Shown piece by piece: positions 8,092 to 16,753 of a stretch of 64,000 nucleotides of DNA. How positions within the stretch are numbered: position 1 is the first letter of the stretch; every line of letters starts with the position of its first letter. Under the pieces are notes generated by a model. It saw nothing but the letters and a program-made list of their open reading frames with translations. It ran no database searches and had not been told where the DNA came from. A program made the translations under genes and the position numbers. This stretch comes from Stigmatella aurantiaca. GTDB lineage: Bacteria > Myxococcota > Myxococcia > Myxococcales > Myxococcaceae. The stretch is from contig NZ_FOAP01000011.1 in NCBI RefSeq assembly GCF_900109545.1, forward strand, positions 1 through 64,000, written 5' to 3'.

Positions 8092-9555
8092 TTACCGGGT
8101 TGAGGACCCCAGACGCCGGCGCCTGAGGCGCCACAACCCAGCAGCCAGCAACAGCCCTCCCCCCCCGGCCCCCGGCCCCGCCTGGCACCCCTTGGAGGAC
8201 TCGGGCTCCTCGGACTCCTGAGGTTCCTCCCCCGGCTCCTCACCACACGGGGTGGCCGTGGCCGAGGGGACCATGCAGAGCCGCCCGTACCGGCCTGTCC
8301 CCTCGTGGCGCCCATCCACCACCGCCACGGACACGCTCGTGGCGTCCTGGGCAGGAAGCTGGAGGGTCAGCGGGCCCGGCCCCTTCACCTGGACCACCCG
8401 CAGCACCGCCGTGCCCGAGCGTGCCGCCGCCACCAGGTGGAGCGCGACCGTCTCGTCGCCCTCGCGGGGCTGGAAGCCCACCGAGACCGTCCCGGCCCCG
8501 CCCGCCACCTCGAAGTATCGGACGGCCGCGGGGGCAACGCGCACCGAGGGCTCGTCCACCGGGAGCGTCTTGGGCGCGAGCACCAGCTCCGCATAGCCCG
8601 CGCCCCGCGCGTACCCCTGCCCGGCCTGCCACCGCGAGCCCGTGGAGAGGTTCCACTGGGCGAACTCCGTGAAGGCCGTGTCGAAGTCCGTGCTCCAGTC
8701 GCGGCGCAGACACGTGTCCAGCAACACCGGCCAGCGTGCCGTGGGCGAGCGGACGCTCTCCTCCCAGAACGAGCGGATGAGCCCATCCCCGAAGCGCTCC
8801 CCCAGGAACTGGAAGAACAGGGACGCGCCATAGCTGAATGCCTGCGCGGGCCCGTCCGGATCCAGCACCAGGCTGCGGTCGGGCCGCTCCAGGTACGCGG
8901 ACGAGAAGTGATCCAGGTCGTCCAGCGCGGGCTCGAAGCGCTCGGTGGCCCAGACCGCGCTGCCCTCCCCCGCCACGCTGCCCAGGCCCGGGTGGTAGAC
9001 CGCCTGCACCGCATGGAAGAACTCGTGGCTGGCCAGCGTGGCCACGGCCTCTTCGTACGAGCCGTAGGAGTAGCCCGCGAAGTCATTCTCCTGAAGGATG
9101 TGCCCCGTGCAGTCCGTGTCCGCCCCGAGGCACCCGTCCAGCCGGTAGGCCCCATCGGCCCGCAGGGCGAAGTCCACCAGGTACACGTCGAACTTCCCGT
9201 CCCCGCCGGCGGTGTCCTCAGACGGCAAGCGGTAGCCCAGCCCCGCGTAGAAGGCCGCCACGCGGTCGTACACCCGCGCCGCTGCCTCGACCGAGTCCGG
9301 GATTCCGCTGCCATCCGCATCCGCCCCAGCCACCGCGTTGGGCCCCGAGCGGGAAAAGTGCAGGCGGAAGCGCCCGCCCGGCGACACCGTGGACTCCACG
9401 GTCTCTCCGGGCTCGAAACGCGGAAGGGGCGCTGACGGCTCCGTAGGGCGTACCGCCGCCACGAGCCGCCCCGCCATGTCGCCGGGCACCTCATGCGGGG
9501 GCCGGGCGGAATCACACCCAGCGCCCAGGAGCAGCGTCAGCGCCAGGGCCCTCAC
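8092..9555 (-). CDS. Secreted HExxH metalloprotease with MYXO-CTERM-like tail
   Basis: A 487-residue exported protein with a lipobox-like signal (LLGAGC), a DADGSGIPDSVE segment common in large myxobacterial secreted metalloproteases, and the zinc motif HEFFH (His177, Glu178, His181). The end is a Cys, Gly-rich hydrophobic stretch and Arg cluster (GCQAGPGAG ... RLRRRR), the layout of a MYXO-CTERM sorting tail. The preferred start is GTG 9555, overlapping the stop of the HmuY-like gene as GTGA; a GTG at 9570 is also open. It looks like the MXAN_6640-type group, which I recall but could not search. Co-transcription behind a Fur box suggests release of haem or iron from host or prey proteins. 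Confidence 0.8.
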   Translation of the reverse strand: MRALALTLLLGAGCDSARPPHEVPGDMAGRLVAAVRPTEPSAPLPRFEPGETVESTVSPGGRFRLHFSRSGPNAVAGADADGSGIPDSVEAAARVYDRVAAFYAGLGYRLPSEDTAGGDGKFDVYLVDFALRADGAYRLDGCLGADTDCTGHILQENDFAGYSYGSYEEAVATLASHEFFHAVQAVYHPGLGSVAGEGSAVWATERFEPALDDLDHFSSAYLERPDRSLVLDPDGPAQAFSYGASLFFQFLGERFGDGLIRSFWEESVRSPTARWPVLLDTCLRRDWSTDFDTAFTEFAQWNLSTGSRWQAGQGYARGAGYAELVLAPKTLPVDEPSVRVAPAAVRYFEVAGGAGTVSVGFQPREGDETVALHLVAAARSGTAVLRVVQVKGPGPLTLQLPAQDATSVSVAVVDGRHEGTGRYGRLCMVPSATATPCGEEPGEEPQESEEPESSKGCQAGPGAGGGGLLLAAGLWRLRRRRLGSSTR

Positions 9556-10343
9556 GGCAGGAAGGCCCACCGGATGCGGAACTGCGCCGCGCCGTTGGGA
9601 GCGGGCGCGGAGCCCGTCTCGTTGCAGGTCTGCTGTGGCTCCGGATCGTAATAGTGCGTCACCTCCAGCTTCACGTGACGGCCGTCCGCCAGGCGCACCA
9701 CGAAGACGTTCCCCGTCATGGCCAGACAGGCCTCGTACGCCCAGAAGCTACCCATCGCCGTGGCGGGCCCCAGCCCCGCCCCGTGGGAGACGGACTCGCA
9801 CGTGTCCGTGTAGTAGTTCTCGGAGGTGAATGCCCAGGACGGGTCCACGGCGGTCACCGCCTCGAAGGCCGTTCCCGCGGGGGTCTGCGCCACCAGCGTG
9901 CAGGAGGGGCCGGACACCCCGCTGTTCACCCGGATGATGTAGCGGCGGAACGCGATGTCCCAGTCCATGGACGCCAGCGCGGCCTGGTCATCCACCGCCA
10001 CCGCCGTCAGGCCCTGCGCGGTGAAGCGGGCATAGGTATAGGACTGCGTGGGCGGATTGCCGCCGCCGCGCGCATCCACATACGTGTGGAATTCGCCCGC
10101 CGTGGTGCCGTCCTCCCGGATGGCCCCCGCCGACACGGTGGTCAGCAGGTCGAGCCCGTCAATGCTCTCCTCGGAGCAGCGCACCGGGGCGGGCGCGCAC
10201 TGCGGCTCGCCGCGCCCATCGCTGACCGGGGGCGTCTCCTCCGGGTCGTCACCGCAATTCACCAGCGCCAGGGACATCGCCAGGACGGCCAGCGCTGGAA
10301 GCCACCGCGCGTGCGAACGCTTCAACTCAGGGAGGGAGGACAT
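9552..10343 (-). CDS. HmuY-like haem-binding lipoprotein
   Basis: A 263-residue lipoprotein (hydrophobic signal ending LALVNC). The core has HmuY family features: a YARF strand, then WDIAFRRYIIRVNSGVSGP, the hallmark WDxAFxR segment, and a C-terminal beta strand FRIRW. HmuY proteins bind haem at the cell surface. A near-consensus Fur box lies 17 bases upstream of the ATG, so iron starvation should switch it on. It is followed by the metalloprotease with a GTGA overlap. No TonB receptor gene is adjacent in this window. Confidence 0.8.
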   Translation of the reverse strand: MSSLPELKRSHARWLPALAVLAMSLALVNCGDDPEETPPVSDGRGEPQCAPAPVRCSEESIDGLDLLTTVSAGAIREDGTTAGEFHTYVDARGGGNPPTQSYTYARFTAQGLTAVAVDDQAALASMDWDIAFRRYIIRVNSGVSGPSCTLVAQTPAGTAFEAVTAVDPSWAFTSENYYTDTCESVSHGAGLGPATAMGSFWAYEACLAMTGNVFVVRLADGRHVKLEVTHYYDPEPQQTCNETGSAPAPNGAAQFRIRWAFLP

Positions 10344-10360
10344 GGCCGCCCACCCTAGGT

Positions 10361-10379
10361 GATAACGATTCTCATTTTC
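10361..10379 (-). promoter_or_regulatory. Fur box upstream of the hmuY-like gene
   Basis: The 19 bases GATAACGATTCTCATTTTC match the classical Fur consensus at 15 of 19 positions, including both outer half-site ends. It sits 17 bases upstream of the HmuY-like start and close enough to block transcription initiation. Its AT content contrasts with the surrounding DNA. Confidence 0.85.
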
Positions 10380-10390
10380 AACGCGAAAGT

Positions 10391-10405
10391 GGCCCCGACG
10401 GGGCC
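10391..10405 (-). terminator. Short GC hairpin after tgt
   Basis: A perfect hairpin GGCCCC-gac-GGGGCC lies 16 bases beyond the tgt stop codon. On the minus strand it is followed by ACTTTCGCGTT, with only a short T run, so it is a weak candidate terminator that would separate tgt from the Fur-controlled pair. Confidence 0.45.
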
Positions 10406-10421
10406 CTCACCGCGCTGGGGC

Positions 10422-11591
10422 TCAGCCCACGTCCTTCAGCGTCACCGCCTCGGGGGACACCTCACCGCGCAGGTCCTTCGGCGGGGCGATGGCGGCCTTG
10501 AGCTCCCGGTACGTCTGCGCGTAGCTGCCCTGGAGGATGGCCTCGCGCAGCTTGCCCATCAGCTTCTGATAGTGGCGCACGTTGTGGATGGAGAGCATGC
10601 GCGAGCCCAGGTGGTGCTTGCCGCGCATCAGGTGCTGCAAGTAGCCGCGCGTGTAGCGCGTGCACACCATGCAGTCACACGCCGCGTCCAGCGGGGCGTC
10701 GTCCAGCCGGTAGACCATGCGGGTGATGCGCACCAGCCCCTCGAAGGTGTACGCGTAGCCCTGCTGCGCCATCTTCGTGGGGATGATGCAGTCGAACATG
10801 TCCACGCCCCGCATCACCGCCTCCAGCAGGTCCGTGGGCGTGCCCACCCCCATGAGGTAGCGCGGCTTGTCCGTGGGCAGGGAGGCGGTGGCGCGGGCCG
10901 TCATCGTCTCGCGCTCCTCCTTCGTCTCCCCCACCGCCAGGCCGCCAATGGCGAAGCCATCGAACGGCAGCTGGGTGAGGAACGCGGAGCTCTCGTCCCG
11001 CAGGCGCGGGTAGACGCCGCCCTGGACGATGCCGAACAGCGCCTGGCCCGTGGGCACCTTGTCCTTGGCGGCCAGGCTGCGCACCGCCCAGCGGTGGGTG
11101 CGCTCCATGGCCTCGCGCGTGCCCGCCTCGTCCGTGCGCGAGTCGATGCACACGTCCAGCACCATCATGATCTCCGAGTTGATCGCCTGCTGCATGGCGA
11201 TGCTGGTCTCGGGGCTGAGCATCTGGCGGCTGTTGTCGTAGAAGCTGCGGAACTGCGCCCCCTTCTCGGTGATGAGCCGGTCCTCCGGCAGCGAGAAGAT
11301 CTGAAACCCGCCCGAGTCGGTGAGGATGGCCCCATCCCACTGCATGAAGGGGTGGATGCCGCCGAACTTGCGGAACACGTCCGCGCCGGGCCGGAGCATC
11401 AGGTGGTAGGTGTTGGCCAGGAGGATCCGGCTGCCCGTCTCCCACACCTCCTCGGTGCCCAGGTGGCGGAAGGCGGCGTGGGTGGCCACCGGCATGAACA
11501 TGGGGGTGGGGAAAGAGCCCCGGCGCGTGTGGAGCACCCCGGCGCGGGCGCCGGTGGGGTCGGTGGTGAGCAGTTCGAAGCGGACAGCCAT
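10422..11591 (-). CDS. tgt: Queuine/preQ1 tRNA-guanine transglycosylase
   Basis: A 389-residue enzyme that swaps guanine 34 of GUN-anticodon tRNAs for the queuosine precursor preQ1. Visible are the catalytic aspartates (ILTDSGGFQ near residue 90; DMFDC near 265), the substrate loop GGLAVGE, and the zinc site CDCMVC...H around residues 305-335. The length is normal. It has a good -10 (TATAAC) ending only ten bases before the ATG, implying a very short leader. No queC/D/E/F or queA is adjacent. Confidence 0.95.
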   Translation of the reverse strand: MAVRFELLTTDPTGARAGVLHTRRGSFPTPMFMPVATHAAFRHLGTEEVWETGSRILLANTYHLMLRPGADVFRKFGGIHPFMQWDGAILTDSGGFQIFSLPEDRLITEKGAQFRSFYDNSRQMLSPETSIAMQQAINSEIMMVLDVCIDSRTDEAGTREAMERTHRWAVRSLAAKDKVPTGQALFGIVQGGVYPRLRDESSAFLTQLPFDGFAIGGLAVGETKEERETMTARATASLPTDKPRYLMGVGTPTDLLEAVMRGVDMFDCIIPTKMAQQGYAYTFEGLVRITRMVYRLDDAPLDAACDCMVCTRYTRGYLQHLMRGKHHLGSRMLSIHNVRHYQKLMGKLREAILQGSYAQTYRELKAAIAPPKDLRGEVSPEAVTLKDVG

Positions 11592-11600
11592 GGGCCGGGC

Positions 11601-11606
11601 GTTATA
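11601..11606 (-). promoter_or_regulatory. -10 element of tgt with very short leader
   Basis: TATAAC on the minus strand ends ten bases before the tgt ATG. A start site 6-7 bases further on would leave only a few untranslated bases. No clear -35 is seen in the very GC-rich upstream DNA. Confidence 0.4.
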
Positions 11607-11820
11607 CCCGCCTCCGCGCCCGCCGCACCTGGCGCCTGCGAAAGCCGCCCCCTTGCCCGCCAGGAAGGCGACCTGGGCCTACATGCCCTGGGGACCCGGG
11701 ACAGGGGCTAGCGGCATGAATGGTTCCAGGCGCGCGTTACAAGGATTCCCTCCGGCCTCCCCGCGGTGGTAATGCCGCGGCGCGTCTGGCCGCAGCCCCC
11801 TTTTCGTCAAGAGCATCGCC

Positions 11821-13425
11821 ATGTTCAACATCATCAACGTCTCCAAGGCCTTCGGGCCCAAGAAGCTCTTCGAGGACGTGAACGTCTCGTTCTCGCCGGG
11901 CCGCCGCTACGGCCTCACCGGCCCCAATGGGGCGGGCAAGTCCACGTTCATGAAGATCCTCGCCGGGGACGAGGAAGCGGACATGGGCACCATCACCCGG
12001 CCCAAGCGCCTGGGCATCCTGCGGCAGGATCACTTCCGCTACGACCAGGACCGCGTGCTGGACGTGGTGCTCATGGGCAACAAGCCCCTGTGGGAGGCCA
12101 TGCAGGAGAAGAACACGCTCTTGGCCAAGGCGGACATCACCGAGGAGGACGGCAACCGCCTGGGCGAGTTGGAGGGCGTCATCGCCGAGGAGGATGGCTA
12201 CGTGGCCGAGAGCGACGCGGCCACCCTGCTGGTGGGTCTGGGCATCGCGGAGAACTTCCACGAGGGCCCCATGCGGCAGCTCACCGGCGGCCTCAAGCTG
12301 CGCGTGTTGCTTGCCCAGGCGCTGTTCGGCAAGCCCGAGGGGCTGCTGCTCGACGAGCCCACGAACAACCTGGACATCGAGTCCATCCGCTGGCTGCAGA
12401 ACTTCCTCACGGACTACGAGGGCGTCCTCATCACCATCAGCCACGACCGGCACTTCCTCAACGTCATCTGCACCCACATCGCCGACATCGATTACGAGAC
12501 GATCATCCCGTACACGGGCGGCTATGACGACATGGTGATGCAGAAGGCGCAGATCCGCGGCCGCATCGAGTCCGAGACCGAGGAGAAGAAGAAGAAGATC
12601 GCCCAGCTCCAGGACTTCGTGGCCCGCTTCAGCGCCGGCACCCGCGCCTCCCAGGTGCAGAGCCGCAAGAAGCAGATCGAAAAGCTGCGCAGCGAGGACC
12701 TGAAGCGCTCCAACATCGCCCGGCCCTTCATCCGCTTCGACCAGAAGCAGATCAGCGGCAAGCAGACGCTGATGATCGAAGGCATCCACAAGTCCTTCGA
12801 CGGGGCGCCGGTCATCAAGCCCTTCAACGCCCTGGTGTGCAAGGGCGAGAGAATCTGCGTCATAGGCCGCAACGGCGTGGGCAAGTCCACCCTGGTGCGG
12901 ATGATCGCCGGGCAGCTGGAGCCGGACGGGGGCAGCGTGAAGTGGGGCCACCAGGCCACCCTGGGCTACCTGCCGCAGGACCACCACGGCACCATCCGCA
13001 AGGGCACCACCGCCTTCGAGTGGATGCGCGACATCAACACCAAGCTCACCAACGAGGAGATCTCCGGCGTGCTGGGGCGGATGCTCTTCTCGGGCGAGGA
13101 GCGCATGAAGCCCACCGACACCCTGTCCGGTGGTGAGACGGTGCGGCTGCTGCTCTCCAAGCTGATGCTGACGCAGGACAACGTGCTGGTGTTCGACGAG
13201 CCCACCAACCACCTGGACCTGGAGTCCATCAGCGCGCTGGCCGACGGGCTCAAGAAGTTCGAGGGCACGGTCATCGTCGTCACGCACGACCAGGAGCTCA
13301 TCTCCGAGGTGGCCACGCGCATCTGGTCGCTGAAGGGCAGCGGCCAGGAGGTGCTCGACTACAACGGGCCCTACGCCGAGTTCATGGAGAAGCACGCGGT
13401 GGACACGGACACGCGCCGCCGCTGA
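11821..13425 (+). CDS. ybiT: ABC-F ATPase, YbiT type
   Basis: A 534-residue cytoplasmic ABC-F protein with two ATPase domains and no membrane segments. Domain 1 has GPNGAGKST (Walker A), a TGGLKLRVLLAQ signature region and LLLDEPTNNLD; domain 2 has GRNGVGKST, LSGGET and FDEPTNHLD. The linker (residues about 245-310) contains a Lys/Glu-rich EEKKKKIAQLQDF helix. The sequence follows E. coli YbiT closely along its whole length, including RRYGLTGPNGAGKST, IRWLQNFL and FEWMRDI. ABC-F proteins act on the ribosome E site. It stands alone, divergent from tgt, with a strong hairpin after its stop. Confidence 0.92.
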   Translation: MFNIINVSKAFGPKKLFEDVNVSFSPGRRYGLTGPNGAGKSTFMKILAGDEEADMGTITRPKRLGILRQDHFRYDQDRVLDVVLMGNKPLWEAMQEKNTLLAKADITEEDGNRLGELEGVIAEEDGYVAESDAATLLVGLGIAENFHEGPMRQLTGGLKLRVLLAQALFGKPEGLLLDEPTNNLDIESIRWLQNFLTDYEGVLITISHDRHFLNVICTHIADIDYETIIPYTGGYDDMVMQKAQIRGRIESETEEKKKKIAQLQDFVARFSAGTRASQVQSRKKQIEKLRSEDLKRSNIARPFIRFDQKQISGKQTLMIEGIHKSFDGAPVIKPFNALVCKGERICVIGRNGVGKSTLVRMIAGQLEPDGGSVKWGHQATLGYLPQDHHGTIRKGTTAFEWMRDINTKLTNEEISGVLGRMLFSGEERMKPTDTLSGGETVRLLLSKLMLTQDNVLVFDEPTNHLDLESISALADGLKKFEGTVIVVTHDQELISEVATRIWSLKGSGQEVLDYNGPYAEFMEKHAVDTDTRRR

Positions 13426-13432
13426 ACCCGGG

Positions 13433-13458
13433 GCCTCCTGGCACACCCGCCAGGAGGC
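13433..13458. terminator. Bidirectional hairpin between ybiT and the UbiA gene
   Basis: A perfect 10-bp stem (GCCTCCTGGC / GCCAGGAGGC) with a 6-base loop starts 8 bases after the ybiT stop and 28 bases before the stop of the convergent prenyltransferase gene. There is no long T run. The position between convergent genes supports a terminator role. Confidence 0.7.
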
Positions 13459-13485
13459 CTCCTGCGTTTGAGAGGGAGACTCCGC

Positions 13486-14523
13486 TCAGGCGGGGTTTCC
13501 GCCCGGCTCCGCCGCCACGGGGGGCTGGCGCTTCAGGCGCGCCATGAACTTCAGGAGCAAGAAGCCTCCCAGGTAGAGGTACAGCGGGAAGAGCTCGAGC
13601 GAGGACGGCGAGACGCCGGGCTTGAGGAGAATCATCCCGATGAGCGCGGCCGAGCCCCCGAGTCCGTTATGGGTCGAGGCGATATAGGGGATGATCCACA
13701 TCGTCTGCTTCTGCCGCCAGGCGCCCTTCTGGAGCCGGTAGGCATAGCGCAGCCCCATGTACGCCGTGGCCAGCAGGGCCAGCAGCACCGTGAGCGGCAC
13801 GCCCGCGAAGTACAGCGGAATCAGCGACAGGTACGCCAGCACCATGCCCACGCCGTGAACCTTCACGGCGTTCTCGATGCCGATGCGCACCACCAGGGTC
13901 TTCTTCCAGGTCGTCGCATCGCTCTCCCAGTCGGCCATGTTCATGACCATCATCCGGATGTATTCGATGATGCCCAGCGGGACGAGCACCAGGAGCAAGG
14001 GATGGGGTTGCAGGCCACCGCTCTGGAGGCAGTAGCCCAGCACGGGCACCAGGATGTTGAGCACCAGCGTCACGGTGGCCTCCCCCAGGCCCAGCGCCTC
14101 CAGCTTGAAGGGCGGCGCGCTGTACTCCCACGAGAAGAAGATGGCCAGCAGGCACAGCACCCGGGCGCTCATCGTGGGCATGAGCAGCGCGAGCACGAGG
14201 GAGACCACCGCCAGCGCGTACGCGAGCCGCAGGGAAAGCTCGGGCGCCACCAGCCCCTTCACCAGCACCCGGCTGCCGCCCGTCCAAGGCGAGGGCGACA
14301 CGTTGGCCCGGTCCGGCTCCAGGTCGTAGTACTCGTTGCAATAATGCGTCATCAGGTGCGTCACCCACGTGAAGAGCACACCGTGGACGAAGTGTCCGGC
14401 GTGCAGGGAGCCGCCCTCGAGCGTGGGGATGATGGCCCCCACGGTGTAAAGAATGGGGCTGTACAGGAGAAACTTCACGCGGCCCAACGCCAGGAGACGC
14501 TGGGTCAACGAATTCTCGTTCAT
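13486..14523 (-). CDS. UbiA-family prenyltransferase, MenA-like
   Basis: A 345-residue integral membrane prenyltransferase with eight or nine transmembrane helices. The first Asp-rich motif is NEYYDLEPD (about residue 63-71; Glu replaces the usual first Asp) and the second is DWESDATTWKKTL (about 200), followed by LVVRIG, like the DxxxD/KRTLAVRLG block of MenA. MenA attaches a polyprenyl chain to 1,4-dihydroxy-2-naphthoate in menaquinone synthesis; other UbiA enzymes use other acceptors, so the substrate is not certain. It is divergent from a second UbiA gene across a 160-bp gap holding an AT-rich palindrome. Confidence 0.8.
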   Translation of the reverse strand: MNENSLTQRLLALGRVKFLLYSPILYTVGAIIPTLEGGSLHAGHFVHGVLFTWVTHLMTHYCNEYYDLEPDRANVSPSPWTGGSRVLVKGLVAPELSLRLAYALAVVSLVLALLMPTMSARVLCLLAIFFSWEYSAPPFKLEALGLGEATVTLVLNILVPVLGYCLQSGGLQPHPLLLVLVPLGIIEYIRMMVMNMADWESDATTWKKTLVVRIGIENAVKVHGVGMVLAYLSLIPLYFAGVPLTVLLALLATAYMGLRYAYRLQKGAWRQKQTMWIIPYIASTHNGLGGSAALIGMILLKPGVSPSSLELFPLYLYLGGFLLLKFMARLKRQPPVAAEPGGNPA

Positions 14524-14610
14524 ACGCTGTCAGGGGACGCCATCACGGTGAGAGAAACTGATGCGCCCATTTCCTTTCGTGCCCACGTGGTAGTCCGTTA
14601 ATCCACAGAT

Positions 14611-14636
14611 TTCAAATAATACTTTATTATTTTGAA
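14611..14636. promoter_or_regulatory. AT-rich 26-bp near-palindrome between two UbiA genes
   Basis: TTCAAATAATA, then CTT, then TATTATTTTGAA: arms of 11 and 12 bases complementary apart from one extra T. It lies midway between the two divergent prenyltransferase genes, which excludes an ordinary terminator and fits a shared operator. An almost GC-free stretch is exceptional in this sequence. Confidence 0.55.
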
Positions 14637-14683
14637 CTCCCTGTTTTTTCCCCAGGCGACCTTCCATTCACGCGGATAGGCCC

Positions 14684-15718
14684 ATGAAAGGCCCTCGTTA
14701 CCAAACGCTCTTCACCGAAGCCCGGCAGTGGGTGCGAGATGTGGGCCGGGGAGCACCGGTGCTGGCAGGTCTGGGCGCGGGGCGCTTTGGGATGCTGCTC
14801 CTCGAGGCAATGCGCCCGCACTACTTCGCCTTTGGCGGGGCGGCGGCCCTGGCGGGGGCGGCGGCCGTGCCCGGGCCCGTGGAGGTGGGCCGCGTGGCGC
14901 TCGCGGCCTTTGTGGCGGGCACGGGCTGGGGGGTGGGCCAGCTTTTCAATGACTTGCTCGACCGGGATACGGACGCCATCAATGCGCCTGGGCGCCCCCT
15001 GGCGGATGGGCGGCTGCCCGTGGGGCCCGTGCTGGCGGCGGCCCTGTTCCTGGGACTGCTCTTGCTCGCGGCGCTGCAAGCCCTCCATCCGGCCGCCTGG
15101 ATTTTGGGGGCCACGGCGGTGGTGCTGCTCGTGGGCTACAACCAAGCCAAGGGCGTCCCGGTCCTCGGCAACCTCGTCTTCGGCTCCATCAACGCGGTCG
15201 CGGGAGGCATCGGGGTTCTGGCCCGGCTGCCGGGCCCGGAGGCCTCCCTGTCCCAGGCCTTCGAGTCCCTGGGGGAGGCACTGCCCCTACTGGGGCTGCT
15301 CCTGGGCATCAATGCCTGGTTCCTCCTGGCCAACTACGAGAAGGACCGCCTGGGAGACCGGGCCGCGGGCTACTGGACGCTTCCGTTGCTCCTGGGCGTG
15401 CGCGCCAGCGCCTTCCTGCGGGCCATCGCCCTGCCCGCCCTGGCCCTGGGCGTGGTCCGGCTGGGCGCTGCCCCTGCGCTGTCCGGCCAGATGGCGCTCA
15501 CCGTGGCCGCGGTCCTGGGCGGGCTCTCGGTGCTCCCTTCGCTCTGGAGGGGGACGGATGAGGCCGCGCTGCGTGGCTACCGCCTGGCGGTCCCCGCCTC
15601 GTCGCTGGCCCTGCTGGGATTGGCGGCGCCCCTGCTGGGCGGCGTGGGGTTGGCGATCGCCGCGCTGGCGAGCACTACGCTGATGGAGGCCACCTTCCGG
15701 CGGACCCCCCATCCGTGA
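14684..15718 (+). CDS. UbiA-family prenyltransferase
   Basis: A 344-residue membrane prenyltransferase with eight or nine helices. Motif 1 is canonical: NDLLDRDTDAINAPGRPLA (near residue 88), and motif 2 is NYEKDRLGDRAAGYWTL (near residue 219). The N-terminal 25 residues are soluble. It differs from the neighbouring MenA-like protein in both motifs, so the two are not recent duplicates; this one resembles the group that includes chlorophyll/haem/geranylgeranyl-glyceride prenyltransferases. The substrate is unassigned. Its TGA directly abuts the stop of the convergent LpxR-like gene (TGATCA). Confidence 0.8.
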   Translation: MKGPRYQTLFTEARQWVRDVGRGAPVLAGLGAGRFGMLLLEAMRPHYFAFGGAAALAGAAAVPGPVEVGRVALAAFVAGTGWGVGQLFNDLLDRDTDAINAPGRPLADGRLPVGPVLAAALFLGLLLLAALQALHPAAWILGATAVVLLVGYNQAKGVPVLGNLVFGSINAVAGGIGVLARLPGPEASLSQAFESLGEALPLLGLLLGINAWFLLANYEKDRLGDRAAGYWTLPLLLGVRASAFLRAIALPALALGVVRLGAAPALSGQMALTVAAVLGGLSVLPSLWRGTDEAALRGYRLAVPASSLALLGLAAPLLGGVGLAIAALASTTLMEATFRRTPHP

Positions 15719-16753
15719 TCAGGGAATGAACGCCAGGCTGAGGGTGCCGAAGAGATCCGGCCCTTGCTGATCGTCGAACTCCTCGCTGCGCACCACCAGG
15801 GCGTACGTGAGCCGGGCGTTGCGGTAGGTGAGGCTCACACCCGCCTCGGCATCCGCCACGAACAGCCGCCGGGGCACCCGGGCGCTCGCGGCGAAGGTAT
15901 TGCCGTCCAGAAAGAGATTGCGGGCCACCAGGCGGGCTTCCGCGCCCAGGTGAGCAGCCCACGCCCAGCTGTCCCGGCGCTCGAAGGTGCTGGCCCCCGG
16001 CAGGCCGGGGGAGATGCGCGCATGGCCAAAGTCTCCGGCCAGACCCTTTCCCCAGCGTGCGCCCACCCCGCCGCCGCCGTACGTGAACACGTTGCCCAGG
16101 CACACGGTGCCGTGCGCGGTCAGCTCGAAACCCGTCCGGTCCTCGGACGGGGGACGCCGCAGGCGGCGCTGACGCGAGAGCACCAGCGCCCCGCCCAGCT
16201 CGTTTTGCAGCTGCTTCTCCCAGCCCCGGGGGGGCTTCATTCCCATGGCGCCATGGAGCCACTCCTGGGTGGGCTCCGCCAGGGAGGCCTTCCCCACCAT
16301 TCCGAGGTGGAGCATGGCGGCATCGAGCCCCGCGCCCGAGACGCGGGCCAGTCCCCAGGAGCCATACAGCCACCCCGCGTAGGGCCGGTCCCGGTAACGG
16401 CGGGTGCGCAGCGCCACCCCGGCCGGCGTGTAGATGTTTTGCCCGAGCCCCAGGGCCCAGTGCACCCGCGCGTCCGGCTCGTGGCCCGGAAGGAGCGCCA
16501 GCCGCCGCATCCAATCGGGCGTCTGGTCCGCCGCCGACGTCCAGGACAGCTGGAGCCCGCTGGTGTAGTGCCGGTCCCGGCGCGAGACGTAGAAGTCGTT
16601 GTCCGTGTGGAGGGTCAGCGTCCCCAGGGACGTGTCCGCCTCCGCGGGAGCCCCCGCGAGCGCCAGGGCCAGCAACAGAAGCCCGGACAGATTGGACGCA
16701 GGCCCTGCCCGGCTCTGCCTGCGCCTGCCTTGGCCGTCCACCGGAGCGCCCAT
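15719..16753 (-). CDS. LpxR-like lipid A 3'-O-deacylase family outer-membrane protein (DUF2219)
   Basis: A 344-residue protein with an N-terminal arginine patch and hydrophobic signal (LLLLALALAGAPAEA), then a predicted outer-membrane beta barrel ending in Phe-Ile-Pro. The LpxR landmarks are HTDNDFY near the mature N-terminus, YTSGLQLSW, GLGQNIYTP, and RPYAGWLYGSW. LpxR removes the 3' acyloxyacyl chain of lipid A. The ATG (16753-16751) shares one base with the stop of the upstream Ser/Thr kinase gene (TGATG), so translation is probably coupled. Family assignment is good; activity here is inferred. Confidence 0.8.
   Translation of the reverse strand: MGAPVDGQGRRRQSRAGPASNLSGLLLLALALAGAPAEADTSLGTLTLHTDNDFYVSRRDRHYTSGLQLSWTSAADQTPDWMRRLALLPGHEPDARVHWALGLGQNIYTPAGVALRTRRYRDRPYAGWLYGSWGLARVSGAGLDAAMLHLGMVGKASLAEPTQEWLHGAMGMKPPRGWEKQLQNELGGALVLSRQRRLRRPPSEDRTGFELTAHGTVCLGNVFTYGGGGVGARWGKGLAGDFGHARISPGLPGASTFERRDSWAWAAHLGAEARLVARNLFLDGNTFAASARVPRRLFVADAEAGVSLTYRNARLTYALVVRSEEFDDQQGPDLFGTLSLAFIP

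Noticed and set aside
11737-13446. A 569-codon open frame opposite the ybiT gene
   Set aside because: Antisense to a clear ABC-F protein; the composition is that of a third-position GC shadow.
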